From positions 1 through 49,890 of the forward strand of contig DAOTVZ010000071.1 in assembly GCA_034436045.1 (NCBI GenBank): DNA of 49,890 nt, given 5' to 3'. A program made the translations under genes and the position numbers. This DNA comes from H111-94 sp034436045. Lineage in GTDB: Bacteria > Chloroflexota > Ktedonobacteria > Ktedonobacterales > Ktedonobacteraceae. The stretch's first letter is position 1. Every line of letters begins with the position of its first letter. Below are positions 44,382 to 49,890 of the stretch, one piece after another. The notes beneath the pieces are model-generated. The model was not told the origin of the DNA. It did not search any database and was given only the letters and a program-made list of their open reading frames with translations.

Positions 44382-45110
44382 ATGACCACATTTGGCTATC
44401 ATCCTGAGATCATAGAACGTTTTCCATCTACCGTTGGCGGCGTCATTCTGGCTCATGGCCTGCGCAACGGGCCGACGCCAGCACCATTGCACGCTCAATA
44501 CATGGAGGAACAGCAGGCCGTGCTTCAGCGCATCGGCACAACACCTCTGAGCCAGTTGCCATCATTGGCAGCATGGCGTAGCGTATTTCGTGGCTTTGGC
44601 CTGGAACCCACGCAGTATCGCAGTGCTGCCGAGGCACTCTTGCGTCGCCTGACCAGAAAGGGCGACATTCCGAGCATCAACACGCTGGTCGATATCGGCA
44701 ATATGGTCAGCATCCGCTATGCGCTGCCTGTGGCCATCTTCGATACCCGCCATCTGCAAGGCGCAGTTACGGTACGTTTTGCCGACGGCACGGAACGCTA
44801 CACCACGCTGAATGAGCAGGGCATTGTGCATCCAGAACCGGGCGAAGTGATTTTTGCCGACGAAACCGGTCTGGTCATCGCCCGTCGCTGGTGCTGGCGG
44901 CAGAGCGAGCCGAGCGCGGCGCAGACCGATACCACCGACGCGCTTATCACTGTCGAAGCGCACCACGCTAACAGTGAACGCGACATCGCCGACGCGCTGG
45001 ACAATCTGCTCACGCTGCTACAACACTATAGTGGAGGCCAGTTTCGCAGCGGCATCTTGAACGCACAGAGACGGGCAATTAGCGATGAAGAACAAACACA
45101 AACTAGCTAA
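44382..45110 (+). CDS. B3/4-domain protein (PheT-like tRNA-editing domain homologue)
   Basis: 242 aa. It resembles stand-alone B3/4-domain proteins related to the editing domain of phenylalanyl-tRNA synthetase beta. Characteristic segments are FRGFGLEPTQYRSAAEALLR, KGDIPSINTLVDIGN and HPEPGEVIFADETG. Such proteins may hydrolyse mischarged tRNA or bind amino acids, but few have been tested. It is the only non-trp gene inside this operon, 12 nt after trpB and 17 nt before trpA, so it is controlled by tRNA-Trp charging. A link with aminoacyl-tRNA quality control or tryptophan metabolism is inferred. Confidence 0.85.
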   Translation: MTTFGYHPEIIERFPSTVGGVILAHGLRNGPTPAPLHAQYMEEQQAVLQRIGTTPLSQLPSLAAWRSVFRGFGLEPTQYRSAAEALLRRLTRKGDIPSINTLVDIGNMVSIRYALPVAIFDTRHLQGAVTVRFADGTERYTTLNEQGIVHPEPGEVIFADETGLVIARRWCWRQSEPSAAQTDTTDALITVEAHHANSERDIADALDNLLTLLQHYSGGQFRSGILNAQRRAISDEEQTQTS

Positions 45111-45127
45111 TAGACAGGACATAGCGT

Positions 45128-45982
45128 ATGCAAATACAAACAACGGCCAATGAAATGGTACCGGCGACACGTATCACACACGCCTTCGCACTGGCTAAAG
45201 CGCAGGGACGCGGCGCACTGGTGCCTTATTTCATGTGCGGCTATCCTTCTGCTGAGCAGAGCATCAAACTCGCCCTCGCGGCAGCTGAAGGAGGTGCTGA
45301 TGTGATCGAGTTGGGCATGCCTTTCAGCGACCCACTTGCTGATGGCGCAACCATTCAGCACGCCGGATATCTCGCTCTCCAACGCGGCATGACCATCAAA
45401 GGTTGCATGGAGGTTGCACGGCAAGTTTCAGCGCACACGACAACGCCGCTGATTCTGATGGGCTACTACAATCCCCTGCTGGCCTTTGGCCTGGAACGCT
45501 TTTGCGCTACCGCGCGGGCCAATGGCGTCTGCGGCCTGATTATTCCCGATCTGCCGCCCGAAGAGGCCGACACACTGTATGCACTATCACAGCAGCATGG
45601 ACTGGCACTGATCTTTCTTGTGCCACCCACCACACCGAACGAGCGTATAGAGCGCATTGTCAATCTCATGCTCAACGGCCTGGGGGGCTTTCTCTACTGC
45701 GTCTCGCTGAGCGGCGTCACCGGTTCACGCGCCGAACTACCGCCGCACCTGCGCAACTTCATCGAGCGCGTTCATGGCTATACGAAAGACCGCCTGCCAA
45801 TCGCCGTTGGTTTCGGCCTCTCGACGCCCGCGCATATTCGAGAGGTTACAAGCTATGCCGATGGCGCGGTGGTTGGCAGCGCGCTGGTCAATCTGATCGA
45901 TCAATATGGTGATACAGAGGAGGAACAAGCGCAGCAAATAGAGGCTATAAGACACTATATCCAGAGTCTGGTACAAAAGTAG
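45128..45982 (+). CDS. trpA: Tryptophan synthase alpha chain
   Basis: 284 aa. It cleaves indole-3-glycerol phosphate to indole and glyceraldehyde 3-phosphate, and passes indole to TrpB. The catalytic Glu and Asp lie in VIELGMPFSDPLADG; GLIIPDLPPEEA, VSLSGVTGSR and GFGLSTPAHI are family motifs. AGGAC lies 8 nt upstream. It is the last trp gene; 206 nt separate it from aroH, with no strong terminator seen. Confidence 0.97.
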   Translation: MQIQTTANEMVPATRITHAFALAKAQGRGALVPYFMCGYPSAEQSIKLALAAAEGGADVIELGMPFSDPLADGATIQHAGYLALQRGMTIKGCMEVARQVSAHTTTPLILMGYYNPLLAFGLERFCATARANGVCGLIIPDLPPEEADTLYALSQQHGLALIFLVPPTTPNERIERIVNLMLNGLGGFLYCVSLSGVTGSRAELPPHLRNFIERVHGYTKDRLPIAVGFGLSTPAHIREVTSYADGAVVGSALVNLIDQYGDTEEEQAQQIEAIRHYIQSLVQK

Positions 45983-46188
45983 TACAATCCTTCCATATTC
46001 CTGGGAGCCAGGAGCGGGTACACTACATTGTAATTAGAGAACCTGCATCGGCCCCTTTTGTGGACAGAGTGCACTGGTCAAAGTATGCAACCATTCGATA
46101 CAATAGAAACACTATTCTGCCTTCACGCACCTGCACAGCCATCTGAGCAGAGGGGCAGAAGGCGATTCTACGTATCCACGAGAGGGGA

Positions 46189-46557
46189 ATGATGATGTAT
46201 TGTCGAGGTATTCGCGGGGCCACGACGGTCGAAGCCAATACAAAGGAAGAGATTTTCGCTGCTACCAGAGAGCTACTCACGGCGATTGTGCAGAAAAACG
46301 AGCTGAATACGGAAGATATTGCCAGCGCGCTTTTCACTGTGACCGCCGACCTGGACGCGGAGTTCCCGGCTCTGGCAGCCCGTTCGCTGGGCTGGGTCGA
46401 GGTACCACTGATGTGTGCGCGTGAGATTCCCGTGCAGGGCAGTCTGGGGATGTGTATTCGTGTATTGCTTCATGTGAATACGATACGCAGTCAGTCCGAG
46501 ATGCAACACGTGTATCAGCGCAAAGCAGTTATCTTGCGCCCCGACGTGAAAAATTAG
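46189..46557 (+). CDS. aroH: Monofunctional chorismate mutase, AroH type
   Basis: 122 aa with three consecutive ATGs; any could serve as start (GAGGGG lies just upstream). AroH-fold chorismate mutases convert chorismate to prephenate. CRGIRGATTVE with the catalytic Arg, TADLDAEFPALAAR and VPLMCAREIPV are typical. The C-terminal HVYQRKAVILRPD also fits. Being downstream of trpA it serves the competing Phe/Tyr branch. A weak promoter-like TACAAT lies near 46095. The gap 45983-46188 holds no other gene. Confidence 0.93.
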   Translation: MMMYCRGIRGATTVEANTKEEIFAATRELLTAIVQKNELNTEDIASALFTVTADLDAEFPALAARSLGWVEVPLMCAREIPVQGSLGMCIRVLLHVNTIRSQSEMQHVYQRKAVILRPDVKN

Positions 46558-46660
46558 TGTCGTATAATGTTCGTCCTACAGTGTGGTAAGGGCAGGATGG
46601 GATTTTCCCCCATGAGTAACGAGCGACAGGCAATCATGACAACGAGGTCACGATGGAACC

Positions 46661-46687
46661 GCAGTGCTGGCGGGAACATGCCAGTCT
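46661..46687 (+). promoter_or_regulatory. Leader element shared with the SCP2 gene (copy 1)
   Basis: GCAGTGCTGGCGGGAACAT followed by GCCAGTCTT. CTGGC and GCCAG form a small hairpin with GGGAACAT in the loop. Eighteen of the first 19 bases are identical to 48566-48584. It lies 36 nt before aroF. Function unknown. Confidence 0.4.
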
Positions 46688-46722
46688 TGAGCAGTTGCAG
46701 TAGACCTTGAAGGAGTAAACGC

Positions 46723-47802
46723 ATGATTGTCGTAATGAAACCACATTCTAGTGAAGAGAGTATTGAGCGCGTGATGAATTTCCTGGAAAAGCAGGGCTTG
46801 ACGGGGCATCCCTCACGCGGCGTTGAGCGCACGATCATTGGTGTGCTGGGCAGCGTTGGCCCCTGGGGTGCCCCCGGCGGCATCGGTGGCATTAACCCAT
46901 CCGTCGAAAGTGCGCTGGAAGCGATGCCGGACGTGGAAAGCGTGATCCGCGTCACCAAGCCTTATAAGCTGGCAAGCCGCGAATTTCATCCTGAGGACAC
47001 TATCATCACCATCCCGGCGGCCTGTGTCTCCGGTGGCCGGGTCTATCTTGGCGGCAACGCTATTGTGATGATGGCAGGCCCCTGTACCGTCGAGAGCGAG
47101 AAACAGCTTATGACCACCGCTGAGGCTGTGCGCAAGCAGGGCGCGGTCATCTTACGCGGTGGCGCGTTCAAGCCCTCTACCTCGCCCTATGGCTTCCGAG
47201 GCATGGGCGAGGCCGGTTTGAAGCTGCTGGCGAAGGCGCGTGCCGAATTTGGCATGGCCGTCATCACCGAGGTCATGACGCCGACCGACGTGCCGATGGT
47301 CAGCGAATACGCTGATATTTTGCAGATCGGCACCCGTAATATGCAAAACTACATGCTGCTCGACGAGGTTGGGCGCTCGCAGAAGCCCGTCGTTCTCAAA
47401 CGCGGCATGTCGGCAACGATTGAGGAGTGGCTGCTGGCGGCTGAATATATTCTCTCACAAGGGAATCGCAATGTCATTCTGTGTGAGCGCGGTATTCGTA
47501 CTTTCGAGAAGGCCACGCGCAACACTATGGACATCAGTGCCATCCCGCTTATCAAGCAACTCTCGCACCTGCCGATCATCTCTGATCCCAGCCAGGGCAC
47601 CGGGCGGCGCGACCTGGTCATCCCTATGACACTCGCCTCTATCGCCGCTGGAACCGACGCGCTCCTGATCGAGGTTCACCCCAACCCCGACGAGGCGCTG
47701 AAAGACGGCGCACAATCGCTGACACTTGATCAGTTCCAGGCGTTAATGCCACAGGCACAAACCGTTGCCAGAGCCATCGGACGCACAATGATTACAGGAT
47801 AG
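46723..47802 (+). CDS. aroF: 3-deoxy-7-phosphoheptulonate (DAHP) synthase, type I-beta
   Basis: 359 aa. First step of the shikimate pathway: phosphoenolpyruvate plus erythrose 4-phosphate to DAHP. An N-terminal ferredoxin-like/ACT-type domain (about 1-75, IVVMKPHSSEESIERVMNFL), as in Thermotoga, probably gives feedback control by aromatic amino acids. The KDO8P-synthase-like barrel has MAGPCTVES with the metal-binding Cys, RGGAFKPSTSPYGF, LCERGIRTFE and SDPSQGTGRRDLV. GAAGGAG precedes the ATG at good distance. Confidence 0.96.
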   Translation: MIVVMKPHSSEESIERVMNFLEKQGLTGHPSRGVERTIIGVLGSVGPWGAPGGIGGINPSVESALEAMPDVESVIRVTKPYKLASREFHPEDTIITIPAACVSGGRVYLGGNAIVMMAGPCTVESEKQLMTTAEAVRKQGAVILRGGAFKPSTSPYGFRGMGEAGLKLLAKARAEFGMAVITEVMTPTDVPMVSEYADILQIGTRNMQNYMLLDEVGRSQKPVVLKRGMSATIEEWLLAAEYILSQGNRNVILCERGIRTFEKATRNTMDISAIPLIKQLSHLPIISDPSQGTGRRDLVIPMTLASIAAGTDALLIEVHPNPDEALKDGAQSLTLDQFQALMPQAQTVARAIGRTMITG

Positions 47803-47811
47803 TAATCGTCG

Positions 47812-47885
47812 ATTGGTTTCAGGACACTGATGGCCTGACGCTTACGAAAAGCATCAGGCCATCAGTGTCCTGAAACCAATGTTTT
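47812..47885 (+). terminator. Terminator with 27-bp perfect inverted repeat
   Basis: Arms 47812-47838 and 47854-47880 are perfectly complementary over 27 bp, with an inner GCTT/AAGC extension, followed by GTTTTT. It lies between the convergent aroF and queD and should terminate aroF transcription. The stem is far longer than an ordinary terminator. Confidence 0.85.
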
Positions 47886-48379
47886 TATATAAAATTGCGC
47901 CGATAGTAGGCCATCTGCGTCGGTGCCTCTTCAACGCCAACCATGATCGAGTGTAAGCGCGCAACGCCCAATGCCAGCAATTTTGCATAAAGTTCATTGC
48001 AAATATACTCAGCCAGCCGCTCCGCCGAAGAATTATCGATGGGCAATTCGACAACATCACTTTGTGGGAAAACGTAGCGTTTCTCCTGGAAACGCAGTTC
48101 CCAGCTATCCACCCCTTCCACCAGTTCCAGGTGTGGATTCTTCATCGGTAATAAGAAACGGTGGTTGAGACGCTGACAGATCTCGCGCGTCAACTGCTTC
48201 AATACCGTAAAGTCTAGCACGATACTATCACTATTCAATGCTCCCTCGACCTCGACCAGCACCCCGTAGTTATGCCCATGTAAGCGCTCACACTTGCCCC
48301 CAAAAGTGATAAAATGGGCAGCGCTAAATTTGAGATTGCCACCCTCAACCTTCACCTTGCGTAATATTTTCTCATCCAT
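47885..48379 (-). CDS. queD: 6-carboxy-tetrahydropterin synthase/6-pyruvoyl-tetrahydropterin synthase (QueD family)
   Basis: 164 aa from the ATG at 48379, which has GGAG 7 nt upstream; the ATG two codons earlier is too close to it. Zinc ligands are His in FSAAHF and the HGH of CERLHGHNYG, with the catalytic Cys in the same motif; the conserved Glu is in MVGVEEAP. QueD converts dihydroneopterin triphosphate in queuosine/7-deazaguanine synthesis. No other que gene is nearby, so a PTPS-type pterin role cannot be excluded. Confidence 0.9.
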   Translation of the reverse strand: MDEKILRKVKVEGGNLKFSAAHFITFGGKCERLHGHNYGVLVEVEGALNSDSIVLDFTVLKQLTREICQRLNHRFLLPMKNPHLELVEGVDSWELRFQEKRYVFPQSDVVELPIDNSSAERLAEYICNELYAKLLALGVARLHSIMVGVEEAPTQMAYYRRNFI

Positions 48380-48551
48380 AACCATGCTCCATCGTTCATG
48401 CTCACAGCTTCAATGACATGGTAGCAGAAGGCTATCCTGACTGCAAGCGCCACACATCATCTTTGCCAGCACTGTCAGGAAACATAAGCAGGAGAGTCCC
48501 GGCCTCTTTGCATAAGAAAACTCCTGATTGGCACAGCTTAGCGCAGTGATA

Positions 48552-48560
48552 TGCTATACT
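48552..48560 (+). promoter_or_regulatory. Extended -10 promoter of the SCP2-domain gene
   Basis: TGCTATACT (TG-n-TATACT, -10 at 48555-48560). No clear -35. Transcription would begin near 48567, at the beginning of the shared leader element. Confidence 0.5.
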
Positions 48561-48565
48561 ATAAA

Positions 48566-48594
48566 GCAGTGCTGGCAGGAACATTTCCTGTCTT
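48566..48594 (+). promoter_or_regulatory. Leader element shared with aroF (copy 2)
   Basis: GCAGTGCTGGCAGGAACAT followed by TTCCTGTCTT. CAGGAA pairs with TTCCTG around CAT. Both copies can fold a hairpin at the same place although the paired bases differ. It would be at the 5' end of the transcript, 29 nt before the SCP2 start. Confidence 0.4.
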
Positions 48595-48622
48595 AGATTA
48601 GTAAAAAGGAGCTTGTAGAACA

Positions 48623-48949
48623 ATGGCCACCGTTGCTGAAACGTTTGAGACAATGAAGACGCTGTTCAATCCCGCCGCTGCTGCGGGCCTGAACAAGACG
48701 ATGCAATGGAACATTAGCGGTGAGGAAGCTGGCAAATGGGCTTTCAAAATCGCCAACCAGACCTGTGAACTGATCGAGGGCGGCGTCGAAAAGCCCGATC
48801 TCACCATGTCCATGAGCGACAAGGACTGGATCGCCATCACGGAGGGCCGCCTGGATCCCATGAGCGCCTTCATGACCGGTAAGGTGAAGGCCACCGGCGA
48901 TCTCTCTCTCGCCATGCGCATCCAGCAGATTTTCCCTCTCAAACGTTAA
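48623..48949 (+). CDS. SCP2 sterol-binding domain protein
   Basis: 108 aa, essentially one SCP2-like domain. Typical segments are TMQWNISGEEAGKWAFKI, LTMSMSDKDWIAITEGRLDP and FMTGKVKATGDLSLAMRIQQ, the last being the family hallmark. SCP2 domains bind lipids or acyl-CoA in a hydrophobic tunnel; in bacteria the ligand is mostly unknown. AAAAAGGAG lies upstream of the ATG. It stands alone with its own promoter and a hairpin after it. Confidence 0.92.
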   Translation: MATVAETFETMKTLFNPAAAAGLNKTMQWNISGEEAGKWAFKIANQTCELIEGGVEKPDLTMSMSDKDWIAITEGRLDPMSAFMTGKVKATGDLSLAMRIQQIFPLKR

Positions 48950-48980
48950 TCGAGCCTGATCGCTACAACTACCCATATCT

Positions 48981-49012
48981 AAGCGGCCTTTCACCTGTTT
49001 GGAAGGCCGCTT
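48981..49012. repeat. 10-bp perfect hairpin after the SCP2 gene
   Basis: AAGCGGCCTT (48981-48990) and AAGGCCGCTT (49003-49012) with a 12-nt loop. There is no T-run, so a rho-independent terminator is doubtful; it may still block or process transcripts. Confidence 0.5.
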
Positions 49013-49049
49013 GACACCGACCGGTACCGTAACCGCAAGCATACCAATC

Positions 49050-49079
49050 TTGCGACAGGGCACTACCGTATGGTATACT
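49050..49079 (+). promoter_or_regulatory. Promoter of the helix-turn-helix gene
   Basis: TTGCGA (49050-49055), 18 bp, TATACT (49074-49079) with an extended TG. Leader of about 120 nt before the chosen start. Confidence 0.5.
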
Positions 49080-49207
49080 CGAAGAAAGTCGGTGGTTTGC
49101 CCATGTTCCATTTTCGCCGCGCGCTGAACGTGGCAGGCAATTGGCGAGAGAGAAGGTCGTTGCCAGACACTTGCAACCCTGGAATAGATTGTAGAAAGGT
49201 GTCCGAC

Positions 49208-49684
49208 ATGGCTATCAGGAGCGAAGAACTGCATCAGAATTTGCAACATCTCAATGGTATGCTGACCACGCACGAGGCGGCTAAACAACTCGATTTGAGC
49301 TACTGGCATTTTATGCACCTCGTCGAAGCAGGACGTATCCCCGGTGTGCGCGTCGTTGATCGCTGGCTCTTCTCCCCTGATGACCTGGATAATTACCGCC
49401 GTAGCAAGTATGGCAAACTGGAGGATATGGCCAGTACCGCCCTCAATAACCCGGCAGTGAACCTGACCGAACGGCAGGCAACCATCTGTAAATACTTAGC
49501 CAGCAATGAACGTCCCTCGGAAATAGCCCGTAAACTTCAACAATCCCGTCAAGCTATCCACTCACAAATTGCCCTGATCAAAGAAAAAGTCTCACGTCTC
49601 CAGCGCGCTCAGAATGAAGTCCTTGCCCCAGAAGCCACACCACGCCGCACTCGCACCAAACGCTCCACCTCTCTTCCGGCTTAG
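49208..49684 (+). CDS. DNA-binding protein with MerR/excisionase-type and sigma4/LuxR-like helix-turn-helix motifs
   Basis: 158 aa from the ATG at 49208 (AAAGGTG upstream). Residues 15-62 form an excisionase/MerR-like helix-turn-helix: LTTHEAAKQLDLSYWHFMHL followed by VEAGRIPG and WLFSPDDLDNYR. A second segment (about 85-130), LTERQATICKYLASNERPSE followed by IARKLQQSRQAIHSQI, resembles a sigma-70 region 4/LuxR-type motif. The tail is basic (TPRRTRTKRSTS). Probably a transcription factor; target unknown. Confidence 0.78.
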   Translation: MAIRSEELHQNLQHLNGMLTTHEAAKQLDLSYWHFMHLVEAGRIPGVRVVDRWLFSPDDLDNYRRSKYGKLEDMASTALNNPAVNLTERQATICKYLASNERPSEIARKLQQSRQAIHSQIALIKEKVSRLQRAQNEVLAPEATPRRTRTKRSTSLPA

Positions 49685-49725
49685 CCTGACACCCACGAAA
49701 ACCAACCCGCCGTTCCTCAGCCCCT

Positions 49726-49890
49726 CTATGACAACAGCGATGGCTCAATAAACGGGGCGAGATCAGGACGTTGCTTCGTAAAAGCACGCAGTAAGCCGAA
49801 ATTACCAGTTAACATCATATCTCCGTGAGGGGTGGCTTCGTAGGGATGCAGGGCAGAGCCACGCAATAACTCGCGGCGTGGCCCGGTCAC
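49726..49890 (-). CDS. 3' end of an unidentified gene running off the window
   Basis: On the minus strand an open frame enters at the right edge and ends with TAG at 49726-49728 (54 codons visible). It includes ALHPYEATPHGDMMLTGNFG and FTKQRPDLAPFIEPS, which reads like a structured protein rather than random sequence. Family not recognised. Between 49685 and 49725 nothing is seen. Confidence 0.5.
   Translation of the reverse strand: MTGPRRELLRGSALHPYEATPHGDMMLTGNFGLLRAFTKQRPDLAPFIEPSLLS

Noticed and set aside
48981..49016. Rho-independent terminator plus TTGACA promoter
   Set aside because: The hairpin lacks a T-run, and no -10 element lies at the right distance from the TTGACA at 49011.

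Overview
The window looks like a chromosomal segment of a Ktedonobacteria-like member of the Chloroflexota. This is inferred from the overall flavour of the proteins, the fused trpCF, the short GTAGGG-type palindromic intergenic repeats and the many transposon and homing-endonuclease remnants; no marker gene proves it. Sigma70-type promoters (TTGACA, 17-18 bp, TATAAT) are easy to see throughout. By eye the left third is more AT-rich than the biosynthetic right third.

Left accessory region (1-12.6 kb). A tyrosine integrase broken by an in-frame stop and truncated before its catalytic C-terminus abuts a leftward five-gene operon whose genes overlap or nearly touch. In transcription order it encodes a RelE-like/UvrD helicase fusion, a 1477-aa DEAD/DEAH helicase with zinc-binding cysteines and a DUF1998-like C-terminus, a NERD-nuclease/UvrD helicase, an unrecognised 190-aa protein, and a helical-repeat protein with a cold-shock-like C-terminus. 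A good promoter with an inverted-repeat operator precedes it, and a decayed IS66 transposase lies beyond. This is the best candidate for an undescribed (probably anti-phage or anti-plasmid) system.

Fluoride locus (12.6-17.4 kb). Two tandem MutS-like ATPases (leftward) and an MFS transporter (rightward) diverge from a shared intergenic region. Each transcript begins with a fluoride-riboswitch (crcB) aptamer whose 3' end overlaps an intrinsic terminator. This is a strong, sequence-visible regulatory unit.

Middle (17.4-36.8 kb): a homing-endonuclease remnant beside tRNA-Thr(CGU), rdgB, a DEDDh exonuclease fused to a DinG-like helicase that has lost its helicase motifs, a molybdopterin oxidoreductase, a TrmH/SpoU methyltransferase, a GAF histidine kinase, a DtxR-family regulator, a LysM/lytic transglycosylase, a short-chain dehydrogenase, a thioredoxin-reductase-like flavoprotein, a NitT/TauT-type ABC transporter (fused double permease plus ATPase) and ThiO.

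Right (36.9-48 kb): a consensus promoter and a tryptophan-specific T-box precede trpS-trpE-trpG-trpD-trpCF-trpB-(B3/4-domain protein)-trpA, followed by aroH (chorismate mutase) and a type I-beta DAHP synthase. Thus charged tRNA-Trp level should control the tryptophan branch together with its own tRNA synthetase. The segment ends with a QueD/PTPS homologue, an SCP2-domain protein, a helix-turn-helix protein and a partial gene at the edge.
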